Shown here one piece after another: positions 16,934-24,766 of a DNA stretch of 64,000 nucleotides. Position 1 is the first letter of the stretch. Each line of letters begins with the position of its first letter. Below the pieces are notes generated by a model. The model had not been told where the DNA came from. It did not search any database and saw only the letters and a list, made by a program, of their open reading frames with translations. The DNA is taken from positions 558,001 through 622,000 of the forward strand of contig NZ_JACHML010000001.1 in assembly GCF_014208045.1 (NCBI RefSeq), in the 5' to 3' direction. The DNA comes from Microbacterium thalassium. Its GTDB lineage: Bacteria; Actinomycetota; Actinomycetes; Actinomycetales; Microbacteriaceae. Made by a program: the position numbers and the translations under genes.

Positions 16934-18495
16934 CTCGACGCCTCCAGGTCCACCACGATCGCATCGAGCGAGGCCCGCAGTTCGGCTTGTCGTGCAACTA
17001 TCTGGGCAATCTCCGCATTTAGAGCCGTGATGTCGATGGCCTCGCGCACGTCCTCCTCCTCGACGTACGACGAGACCGCGATGTCGTAGTCGTTGGCGGC
17101 GATCATCTCGTTTGGGACGATCGTGGAGAAGTGTTCGACACTCTCGCGGTCTGCGAAGGCGCCGAGGATGTTCTGCTGGTTTTCCGTGGTGAGCTTGTTC
17201 TTGTTTCCGACGCGTTTGAACTCGTCCGAGGCGTTGACAAAGAGGACCGAGTTATCGGTCTTCGACTTCTTGAGCACGATGATGCAGGTCGCGATGGTGG
17301 TGCCGAAGAACAGATCCGGCGGCAGCTGGATCACGGTGTCGACGTAGTTGTTGTCTATCAGGTACTTGCGGATCCTCTGCTCAGCGCCAGCGCGGTACAG
17401 CACCCCAGGAAACTCGACGATCGCTGCGGTGCCGTTCACGGCCAGCCAGCTCAGTATGTGCATCGTGAACGCGAGATCGGCTTTCGACTTCGGCGCGAGC
17501 ACACCGGCTGGCGCGAAGCGCTCGTCGTTGATCAGCAGCGGATTGGCGTCGCCAGGCCACTTGATTGAGTAGGGCGGATTGGAAACGATCGCCTCGAAGG
17601 GCTCGTCGTCCCAGTGCTGGGGTTCGAGAAGCGTGTCGCCGTGCGCGATGTCGAACCTCTCGTAGTTGACGTCGTGCAGGAACATGTTGATCCGCGCGAG
17701 GTTGTAGGTAGTGAGATTGTTCTCCTGGCCATAGAAGCCACCGACATTCTCCGGGCCGAGTACCTTGGCGAACTTGAGCAGCAGCGAGCCCGACCCGCAT
17801 GCAGGGTCGTAGACCTTGTTGACTCGCTCCTTGCCCATGACGGTGATGCGCGCGAGAACCTCAGACACCTCCTGTGGCGTGAAGAACTCGCCACCTGACT
17901 TTCCGGCCTGAGAGGCGTACATCGTCATGAGGTACTCGTAGGCGTCGCCGAAGAGGTCGATCGAGTTGTCTTCGAAATTGCCGAGAGGAAGATCGCCGAT
18001 GGCATCGAGGAGCTTCACGAGCTTCTCGTTGCGCTTGGCAACAGTGTTGCCGAGCTTTGAGCTGTTCACATCGAGGTCGTCGAAGAGGCCCTTGAGGTCG
18101 TCTTCGCTCTCGGTTCCGACGGCCGATCCTTCGATGGTCTTGAAGACGCGCTCGAGCGTCTCGTTGAGGTTCTGATCTTTGGACGCACGTGCGCGTACGT
18201 TCCCGAATAGCTCCGACGGCAGGACGTAGAAGCCCTTCTCCTCGACAGTCGCCTTGCGACCGAACTCCGCCTGGGCGTCGGGTAGTTGCGCGTAGTCGAA
18301 GCCGGTCGCGCCGGCCTCGTGCTCGCCCTTGTTGATGTATGCGGCAAGGTTCTCCGAAATGAAGCGGTAAAAGAGCATGCCCAGGACGTAGCTCTTGAAG
18401 TCCCAGCCATCGACGGACCCACGCAGGTCGTTCGCGATTCGCCAGATGGTCTTGTGCAGTTCTGCGCGCTGGGATTCTTTGGTGGTCGGCGTCAT
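16930..18495 (-). CDS. hsdM: Type I restriction-modification methyltransferase subunit
   Basis: The N6-adenine DNA methyltransferase that protects host DNA and, with HsdS and HsdR, forms the restriction complex. At about 521 residues it is of normal size. The N-terminal HsdM helical domain is followed by the SAM-binding motif DPACGSG (about 230-236) and the catalytic NPPYSIKW (about 306-313). The frame is open to a GTG at 18531, but the ATG at 18495 is preferred: it gives the family-like N-terminus (ESQRAELHKTIW) and follows GAGGAG, although the 12-base spacing is long. It is first in the hsdM-hsdS-hsdR-OLD-UvrD operon. Confidence 0.93.
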   Translation of the reverse strand: MTPTTKESQRAELHKTIWRIANDLRGSVDGWDFKSYVLGMLFYRFISENLAAYINKGEHEAGATGFDYAQLPDAQAEFGRKATVEEKGFYVLPSELFGNVRARASKDQNLNETLERVFKTIEGSAVGTESEDDLKGLFDDLDVNSSKLGNTVAKRNEKLVKLLDAIGDLPLGNFEDNSIDLFGDAYEYLMTMYASQAGKSGGEFFTPQEVSEVLARITVMGKERVNKVYDPACGSGSLLLKFAKVLGPENVGGFYGQENNLTTYNLARINMFLHDVNYERFDIAHGDTLLEPQHWDDEPFEAIVSNPPYSIKWPGDANPLLINDERFAPAGVLAPKSKADLAFTMHILSWLAVNGTAAIVEFPGVLYRAGAEQRIRKYLIDNNYVDTVIQLPPDLFFGTTIATCIIVLKKSKTDNSVLFVNASDEFKRVGNKNKLTTENQQNILGAFADRESVEHFSTIVPNEMIAANDYDIAVSSYVEEEDVREAIDITALNAEIAQIVARQAELRASLDAIVVDLEASR

Positions 18496-18558
18496 TGACT
18501 TGTACTTCTCCTCGCGCCTCATGCGGTTCACTTCATGTTGATGACCTCGGGTTCTCTC

Positions 18559-18564
18559 AGGCTA
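18559..18564 (-). promoter_or_regulatory. Possible -10 box of the hsd operon
   Basis: TAGCCT on the minus strand about 65 bases upstream of hsdM. No convincing -35 is present, so this is tentative. Confidence 0.25.
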
Positions 18565-18790
18565 CTGGCGCACGGCGACATGGCTGGCTTGGACCAGCGC
18601 GACGCGTGCCGGTGGTTCGAAATCAGGATGGGGCCGGAGGCTCGCGAGGTCGTTGCCCGCATGTCGGTCGGCGTGCGAACGCATCCCGGCGTGAAACCGC
18701 GTGCGTTCGCCGGCCCTCGGGACATCCTGCGGCGTCGAGACCCACGCCGTGCGCATTGCGCCCCGTGAGCGTTCGCTGTGGCTCAGTCGC

Positions 18791-19030
18791 CTACGGCAGG
18801 AGGTCGAGCATCTGAGGTCTGGCCTTCATGGCGTGGATCACGAGCTCGTTTCCGCTGTCGAAGACCAGCACCAGCAGCTCAAGCAGCCGTCCTTGCCCAT
18901 CGAACCCGAGCCGGAGTTGGCGCGCGGGCGAGTCGTCGTCGAGGTCGTCGATCCACAGCGGCCACGACGCCGCCTGGACGATGTCCTCGGGTGCGATGCC
19001 GTGCTTGAGCGCAGAGTCGTGGACCTTCAC
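18791..19030 (-). CDS. Putative toxin of a type II toxin-antitoxin pair
   Basis: A 79-residue basic/acidic mixed protein that resembles BrnT/DUF4258-like small toxins of the RelE-type fold: an N-terminal helix with HGI..EDI, a central beta-sheet (ARQLRLGFDGQGRLLELLVLVF) and a C-terminal VIHAMKARP segment, where BrnT-type proteins also carry an ARP-like motif. It starts at a GTG overlapping the antitoxin stop by 4 bp, and antitoxin-first order is normal. Toxin activity is probably RNA cleavage, inferred only from the resemblance. Confidence 0.65.
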   Translation of the reverse strand: MKVHDSALKHGIAPEDIVQAASWPLWIDDLDDDSPARQLRLGFDGQGRLLELLVLVFDSGNELVIHAMKARPQMLDLLP

Positions 19031-19290
19031 GCCGCGTACGCAGCGATCGCTTCGCGAATGAGCTCTGAGCGGGTCTTGTGCTCGCGCGCGGCGCGAGCAT
19101 CGAGAGCGGCAAGCTCCTCGGACGTGAGCCGGAGCGCGACCACCTGCGCGGGCTCAGCCCCGCGGCCGGGACGTCCGCGTCCACGCCGCTTGAGAGCCTG
19201 GACGTCGAAGCCGGCTTCAGCCTCCTCGGCCCACGCCGCGATCTGCTCTTCCGTCACCGGAACGCCGTTGATCGTCTCCTCGTCACCCAT
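19027..19290 (-). CDS. Ribbon-helix-helix antitoxin
   Basis: An 87-residue DNA-binding antitoxin. The C-terminal half is the ribbon-helix-helix fold: strand VVALRLT, then two helices holding SEELAALDARAARE and TRSELIREAIAAY. An Arg/Gly/Lys-rich linker separates it from an acidic N-terminal part that may bind the toxin. It is translated ahead of the toxin with a GTGA overlap. Its own promoter holds a TCGTA-a-TACGA inverted repeat over the -10 box, which fits autoregulation. Confidence 0.78.
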   Translation of the reverse strand: MGDEETINGVPVTEEQIAAWAEEAEAGFDVQALKRRGRGRPGRGAEPAQVVALRLTSEELAALDARAAREHKTRSELIREAIAAYAA

Positions 19291-19296
19291 GGCGAC

Positions 19297-19302
19297 ATCG
19301 TA
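19297..19302 (-). promoter_or_regulatory. Leaderless -10 box of the toxin-antitoxin operon
   Basis: TACGAT on the minus strand is followed by six bases and the ATG at 19290. Confidence 0.55.
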
Positions 19303-19308
19303 ATACGA
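19298..19308. promoter_or_regulatory. Probable antitoxin operator
   Basis: TCGTA-a-TACGA is a 5-1-5 inverted repeat that covers most of the -10 box of the antitoxin gene. Ribbon-helix-helix antitoxins commonly bind such short repeats at their own promoter. Confidence 0.5.
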
Positions 19309-19453
19309 AAATGCGGACCAGACTACGGCTGACCGAAGCCGGTTCGCTCATCGTACGAACGGCTGCACCCGCACCCGCAGCATCGTCCCTATGGGCCAAG
19401 GTGCGCGTATAGCCCGCCCGGACCCCGCGAGCAGATGGGCCCGACAAACGAGC

Positions 19454-19475
19454 GCGCGGGCCGGCGCTCCCGCGC
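19454..19475 (-). terminator. Hairpin after the ABC-2 exporter operon
   Basis: GCGCGGG and CCCGCGC form a 7-bp stem with an 8-base loop directly downstream of the permease stop. There is no U-tract, which is usual for high-GC actinobacteria. Confidence 0.45.
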
Positions 19476-19476
19476 C

Positions 19477-20307
19477 TCAGCCCAGGATGTCCCTCCGCGA
19501 CAGCGCGAAGGTGCCGATGGCGATCAGCAGCGCCGAGCCGCCCCACAGCAGGCCGAGGCCGCCCCAGTCCCAGCCGTCGACGAGTGGGTCCTGGTAGTAG
19601 GCCCAGTCGAACGGCGAGAAGCGGTGCAGCCAGTCGAGGTCCTCGCTGTTGTTCGCGACGGCCTGCATGACGAACCCGACGATCGCGAGGCCCGAGCCCG
19701 CGCCGACCGCCCACGCCCGGCGACCGGTCGAGGTGCCGACCACGAACGACGCGGCCGCGGTCAGCATCCCGAGGCCCATCCACGCGACGGTCGCCGCCAG
19801 CAGGTTCCCGGCGTCCAGCTCGAGCTCGGCGGGGGCGTCGTACAGCCACACCATGCCGTAGCCGACCGCGCCGATCACGATGACGCGCACGAGCAGCACG
19901 CCCGCGGTCTCGAGCGCGTACTGCACGCGACCGACGCCGTGGCCGAGCGTCAGCTCGAGGCGACCGGACTCCTCGGCGCCGCCGGTCAGCGACGAGCCCC
20001 ACCCGATGCACGCGATGCTCAGCAGCGCGAAGCCGGTCAGGCCGAAGAACGTCGCCTGCACGTAGCCCGCGCCCGACGTGATGTCGCCGTAGTTGAGCGT
20101 GTTCACCAGCTCGGGCGGCAGCGAGTCGAGCATGCCGGCGAGCTCGGGCGACGCCATCGTCGGGAACAGCGGCACGTACACGCTCACGACGGCCGCGATG
20201 CCGATGATCCAGCCGACCAGGCCCCGCCAGCCGTCGAACAGCGCGCGGCGCATGATCGGCAGCGGCGCGGCGGAGATGCGGGGGGCGGATGCGGCGACCG
20301 CGGTCAT
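19477..20307 (-). CDS. ABC-2 type exporter permease
   Basis: A 276-residue membrane protein with about six transmembrane segments, the permease half of an ABC-2 exporter. It resembles the half-size permeases related to antibiotic/polyketide exporters: a first helix near residues 28-46, then helices near 88-107, 135-155, 168-192, 200-220 and 250-270. The start overlaps by 4 bp the stop of the ATPase gene upstream, so the two make one transporter. The exported substrate is unknown. Confidence 0.85.
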   Translation of the reverse strand: MTAVAASAPRISAAPLPIMRRALFDGWRGLVGWIIGIAAVVSVYVPLFPTMASPELAGMLDSLPPELVNTLNYGDITSGAGYVQATFFGLTGFALLSIACIGWGSSLTGGAEESGRLELTLGHGVGRVQYALETAGVLLVRVIVIGAVGYGMVWLYDAPAELELDAGNLLAATVAWMGLGMLTAAASFVVGTSTGRRAWAVGAGSGLAIVGFVMQAVANNSEDLDWLHRFSPFDWAYYQDPLVDGWDWGGLGLLWGGSALLIAIGTFALSRRDILG

Positions 20308-21233
20308 GATGCCCCCTCCGTCCGGGCGTACAGATCGAGGACCGACTCCTCGAGGTCGGGCTCCTCCACCGTGAGGTCGCGGATCTCGCCGAGCGTGAGC
20401 GCCCGGACGACCGCGTCGATGCCGTTGTGCGCCGTCGCCGACACCCGCACGAGGTCGGCGGCTCCCGGCGAGTCCGCGACGTCGAGATCCTCGACCTCCG
20501 GCACTGCGGCGAGCGCGGTGCGGAGAGTGTCGGCATCCGCCCCCGCGACCGTCGCGCGGATGCGGCGGACGCTCGCGATGCGCAGCGACGCCACGTCGCC
20601 GCGCGCGACGATCTTGCCGTCGGCGAGCACGGCGACATCGTCGGCGGCCTGCTGCACCTCGCTCAGCACGTGCGAGCTCAGCAGCACGGTCTGCCCCGCC
20701 TCGCGGGCCTCGCGCAGCATCACCAGGAACTCGCGCTGGATGAGCGGGTCCAGACCGCTCGTCGGCTCGTCGAGCACGAGCAGCTCGGGCTTGTGCATGA
20801 ACGCCTGCACGAGGCCCAGCTTCTGCTTGTTGCCCTTCGACAGGGTCCGCACGGGGCGGGTGAGGTCGAGCGAGATGCGCTCTGCCAGCTCCTCGATCGC
20901 GCCGGGCGCGACCGGGCCGCTGATCTCGGCGAGGTGGCGCAGCAGCGCGCCGCCCTTGACGCGCCCCTCGAGCCGCAGTTCGCCGGGGATGAAGCCGATG
21001 CGCCGGCGCAGGTCCGCTCCCCCGGCGCGCGGATCGACGCCGAGCACCGTCATCGACCCGGAGGTCGGCCGGATGATGTCGAGGAGCAGGCGCAGCGTCG
21101 TCGTCTTGCCGGCTCCGTTGGGGCCGATCAGCCCGAACACCGAGCCGCGTTCGACCGCCATGTCGAGTTCGCGGATCGCCGTGTGCGAGCCGTAGCGCTT
21201 GGTCAGCGCCGTGGTGGTGATCGCCGAGGTCAT
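20304..21233 (-). CDS. ABC-2 exporter ATP-binding protein
   Basis: A 309-residue ATPase of the DrrA/CcmA-like drug-exporter group. Walker A is GPNGAGKTT (about 37-45), the signature LSKGNKQKLGL stands in place of LSGGQ, Walker B plus D-loop read LVLDEPTSGLDP, and the switch histidine lies in LLSSHVLSEV. The C-terminal 90 residues are the extra regulatory domain common in this group. It pairs with the overlapping ABC-2 permease. Confidence 0.92.
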   Translation of the reverse strand: MTSAITTTALTKRYGSHTAIRELDMAVERGSVFGLIGPNGAGKTTTLRLLLDIIRPTSGSMTVLGVDPRAGGADLRRRIGFIPGELRLEGRVKGGALLRHLAEISGPVAPGAIEELAERISLDLTRPVRTLSKGNKQKLGLVQAFMHKPELLVLDEPTSGLDPLIQREFLVMLREAREAGQTVLLSSHVLSEVQQAADDVAVLADGKIVARGDVASLRIASVRRIRATVAGADADTLRTALAAVPEVEDLDVADSPGAADLVRVSATAHNGIDAVVRALTLGEIRDLTVEEPDLEESVLDLYARTEGAS

Positions 21234-21363
21234 GGGACGAGGGGTTCCCTTCGGGTGCGTCGTTCGCCGAGTGGCGCGCTCAGGGGGGCGGGCGCCACCG
21301 ACGGCAACGGCCAGGAGCGTACGCGCTCACGCGCGGGCGCGGCAAGGACCTTCGTCCCCGCGG

Positions 21364-22326
21364 TCATCGACGCAGCCTCGGCAGGCTCCCCCGCCGCGTC
21401 GCCAGGCGCCGGCGGATCGGCCTGCTCACGTGCAGCTGCACCGCGAGGGTCGCGGTGCCCGCGATCACGAGCCCCAGCACGTTGACGCCGAGCTGCACGA
21501 TCGAGGCGAGCGCTTCGTCCCACGCGCCGACGGCGGCCGTCAGGGCGAGCGTTCCGGCGGCGGGGACAGTGGTGATCGAGATGAAGACGCCGACCAGGGC
21601 CGAGGACTTCTCGGTCGTCATCGACAGCACCCCCGCGACGCCCGCGAGCAGCGCGATGACGAAAGACCACCCCGAGGGTTCGATGATGAAGGAGGTCCGC
21701 GGCCCGGTGGTCGCCGCCGTGAACGTGATCCACCCGGCGGCGTACGCGACCGCCCACACCGCCCACGCGATCGCGACCGCCGCGGCGAAGCCCGACACCA
21801 GCGTCGCGAGCGCCTCGCCGACGAGCGTCCGCTTGCCCCGCACGATCGCGTAGCAGAGGGCCGCGATGGGGGCGAACTCGGGTCCCACGACCATCGCGCC
21901 GATGACGAGGATCGGCTGATCGAGGATGCGGCCGACGCCGGCGATGAGGGTGGCCAGCAGCAGGAACACGAAGAACACCCACGACGGACGGGCGTCCTCC
22001 TGCGTCCGGTCCGACAGCTGCGCCCACACGACGCCGTCGGCCGGATGCCCGGGCGCGAGGCGCTCGGCGGTGGCGGCGGCATCCGAGATCACGGTCAGCG
22101 GCTCGGTGACGACGATCGCCCCGGCGAGGGGGACGCCGACGTGGCGCAGCTGCTGCATCACGCGGTTGGCGTTCTCGCGCGCGAGCTCGAAGAAGACGAT
22201 GTCGCGCGTCGCGCCCGACGCCTCAGCCGAGACGACGACGAGGTCGCTCACGGTCGGCTCGGCCTCGAGCACGGCGCGCACGCGCTCGGCGACCTCTCGT
22301 GTCGCCGTGACGCGCACCGTCAGCAT
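21364..22326 (-). CDS. DUF389 family membrane protein
   Basis: A protein of about 320 residues. The N-terminal 85 residues are a soluble ferredoxin-like domain (TVRVTA..., ILV-rich strands); the remainder has six or so hydrophobic helices with the DUF389 signatures GAMVVGPEFAPI and a second LVGVFISITTVPAAG repeat. The function is unknown in bacteria. The frame is open to 22404, but the ATG at 22326 follows a CAGGAT box by exactly six bases and removes an Arg-rich leader of non-coding look. Neighbours do not hint at a role. Confidence 0.8.
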   Translation of the reverse strand: MLTVRVTATREVAERVRAVLEAEPTVSDLVVVSAEASGATRDIVFFELARENANRVMQQLRHVGVPLAGAIVVTEPLTVISDAAATAERLAPGHPADGVVWAQLSDRTQEDARPSWVFFVFLLLATLIAGVGRILDQPILVIGAMVVGPEFAPIAALCYAIVRGKRTLVGEALATLVSGFAAAVAIAWAVWAVAYAAGWITFTAATTGPRTSFIIEPSGWSFVIALLAGVAGVLSMTTEKSSALVGVFISITTVPAAGTLALTAAVGAWDEALASIVQLGVNVLGLVIAGTATLAVQLHVSRPIRRRLATRRGSLPRLRR

Positions 22327-22332
22327 GCGATC

Positions 22333-22338
22333 ATCCTG
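22333..22338 (-). promoter_or_regulatory. Leaderless -10 box of the DUF389 gene
   Basis: CAGGAT on the minus strand, six bases before the ATG at 22326. Confidence 0.4.
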
Positions 22339-22427
22339 CCCCCGTCGCACCGGCCAGCCCGGGAGCGACGTCGCGGTTCGCCGCAAGCGGTGCGGCGAAC
22401 GCACGGTCTATGGTCAGACCACACGTG

Positions 22428-22433
22428 TAGGAT
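22428..22433 (+). promoter_or_regulatory. -10 box of the thioredoxin-like lipoprotein gene
   Basis: TAGGAT ends seven bases before the ATG at 22441. No ribosome site is present, so leaderless translation is likely. Confidence 0.5.
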
Positions 22434-22440
22434 CGCGTCC

Positions 22441-23130
22441 ATGCGCACAGCACATCGGCGCCTCGCCGCCTTCGGCGCGACCGCCCTCGCGACCATCCCC
22501 CTGCTCGCCGCCTGCACGTCCGCACCCGCCACCGACGCGGCGACGACGGATGCCGCGGGCTCGCCCCTCATCGCGGACGGCATCCGCGTCGGCGACGGCC
22601 CGGTGACGGTCGTGGTGTTCGGCGACGCCGCCTGCCCCCACTGCATGATCCTCGACGCCGAGGTCGGCGACACCCTCGCCGCGGCGGTCGACGCCGGCGA
22701 GATCACGCTGGAGCTGCACCCCATGACCTACGTCAGCGAGAAGCGCGGCGACACCACCGATTACTCGACGCGCTCGGCCGCGCTGCTGTTCGCTGCGGCC
22801 GACGCCGGCGAGACGGATGCCGTCCCCGCCCTCTATGCGCTCATCCAGGAGAACCAGGTCGACGAGACCGGCGCCCCCTCCGACGAAGAGCTGCTCACCT
22901 ACGCGGCCGAGGCGGGCGTGACCGCCGATCTCAGCACCGCCCTCACCGGCGACGAGTACATCGACCTCGCCCGCGCCGCGAACGACTACTGGCTGGGGCG
23001 CGAGATCCCCGGCACCGGCGAGGCGCTGCAGTACGTGCCGAGCGTCGCCGTCGACGGCGCCTTCTTCGAGGTGCGCGAGGACGGCACCGACCTGACGCGC
23101 CTCGAGGCGGCCATCGCCGACGCGGGCTGA
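22441..23130 (+). CDS. DsbA-like thioredoxin-fold lipoprotein
   Basis: A 229-residue exported thiol oxidoreductase. Residues 1-25 are a lipoprotein signal with lipobox LAAC (Cys25). The thioredoxin domain has the active site CPHC at 65-68 and a cis-proline loop YVPSVAVDG near residue 200. The helical insertion between these is typical for DsbA/DsbG-type proteins (Thioredoxin_4 family). It is expected at the outer face of the membrane, forming or repairing disulfides. It has no VKOR or DsbB partner next to it. It is convergent with the TerC-family gene. Confidence 0.9.
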   Translation: MRTAHRRLAAFGATALATIPLLAACTSAPATDAATTDAAGSPLIADGIRVGDGPVTVVVFGDAACPHCMILDAEVGDTLAAAVDAGEITLELHPMTYVSEKRGDTTDYSTRSAALLFAAADAGETDAVPALYALIQENQVDETGAPSDEELLTYAAEAGVTADLSTALTGDEYIDLARAANDYWLGREIPGTGEALQYVPSVAVDGAFFEVREDGTDLTRLEAAIADAG

Positions 23131-23137
23131 CCCGGGG

Positions 23138-23143
<6 letters not shown>
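23125..23143. terminator. Bidirectional hairpin over two convergent stop codons
   Basis: GGCTGACCC-g-GGGTCAGCC is a perfect 9-1-9 inverted repeat. It contains the TGA of the lipoprotein gene and the opposing TGA of the TerC-family gene. Confidence 0.5.
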
Positions 23144-24034
<891 letters not shown>

Positions 24035-24040
24035 CCGATC

Positions 24041-24046
24041 ATCGTA
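24041..24046 (-). promoter_or_regulatory. Leaderless -10 box of the terC-like gene
   Basis: TACGAT on the minus strand with six bases to the GTG at 24034. Confidence 0.55.
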
Positions 24047-24078
24047 GAGAGCGCCGTCGGGCTCCCGGCCTTCTCTCA

Positions 24079-24094
24079 ATACCCCCTGGGGTAT
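24079..24094. promoter_or_regulatory. CsoR/CstR-like operator
   Basis: ATACCCC-CT-GGGGTAT is a perfect 7-2-7 inverted repeat of the G/C-tract type bound by copper-sensing CsoR and sulfane-sulfur-sensing CstR repressors. It overlaps the -10 box of the DUF4395 gene. The regulator gene itself is not in this window. Confidence 0.7.
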
Positions 24095-24097
24095 GAT
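24092..24097 (+). promoter_or_regulatory. -10 box of the DUF4395 gene
   Basis: TATGAT shares its first three bases with the operator and lies eight bases before the ATG at 24106, so the mRNA has almost no leader. Confidence 0.55.
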
Positions 24098-24105
24098 CGC
24101 TTCTC

Positions 24106-24726
24106 ATGAGCGACGCCACCGCAGACCGCACCGTCCGCCCCGTCATCGGCGAGTGGGTCGAGGGCATCGACGTCCCGGTCGTGAACGAGCGCGCGGTTCG
24201 CGCCTCGGCCGGCATCCTCTTCCTGCTCGGGTTCGCGGCCTGGATGTGGGGCGTGAGCACGGGCGACCTGCAGCCCATGAAGGGCTTCGGCATCCTCTTC
24301 GCCGTCGAGATGATGCTGCGCCTGTTCGTCGGCACGCGGTACACGCCGACCCTCATCCTCGGCACGCTCATCACGCGCCCGCAGCGCCCCGAATGGGTCG
24401 AAGCTCGGTCGAAGCAGTTCGCCTGGAGCCTCGGGCTCGGCATGGCCCTGCTCGGATGCTTCACGCTCGGGTGGCTGGGTCTTCCCGCCGTCATCGCGCA
24501 GACGATCTGCGCGAGCTGCCTGCTGCTGCTGTTCGTCGAGGCCGCGTTCGGGATCTGCGTCGGGTGCGAGCTGTCGCGCCGCTTCGCGAAGGAGAAGCCG
24601 ACGATGTGCGCGGGCGACACCTGCACGTACACGCCCCCGAAGCTCGGCGCGGGCCACAGCGTGCTCCCCGGCGCGGACGGCGACCCCGATCCTCTGGGGG
24701 ACCGGTCCGCCGCCCGGATAGACTGA
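24106..24726 (+). CDS. DUF4395 family membrane protein
   Basis: A 206-residue membrane protein with the DUF4395 pattern: an N-terminal [11 protein letters not shown] segment, two helices (about 38-55 and 62-80), a further pair (about 105-128 and 133-152), and a Cys-rich end, FGICVGCE followed by CAGDTC. The four or five cysteines could bind copper or carry sulfane sulfur. Family members are often found near thioredoxin and rhodanese genes in sulfur-stress loci. Here the gene is single, but its promoter carries a CsoR/CstR-like palindrome, so copper or reactive-sulfur control is a reasonable inference. Confidence 0.85.
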   Translation: MSDATADRTVRPVIGEWVEGIDVPVVNERAVRASAGILFLLGFAAWMWGVSTGDLQPMKGFGILFAVEMMLRLFVGTRYTPTLILGTLITRPQRPEWVEARSKQFAWSLGLGMALLGCFTLGWLGLPAVIAQTICASCLLLLFVEAAFGICVGCELSRRFAKEKPTMCAGDTCTYTPPKLGAGHSVLPGADGDPDPLGDRSAARID

Positions 24727-24766
24727 AGCGTCCGGCATCCGCAGAAATCCTGGAGCTCAGCCGCGC

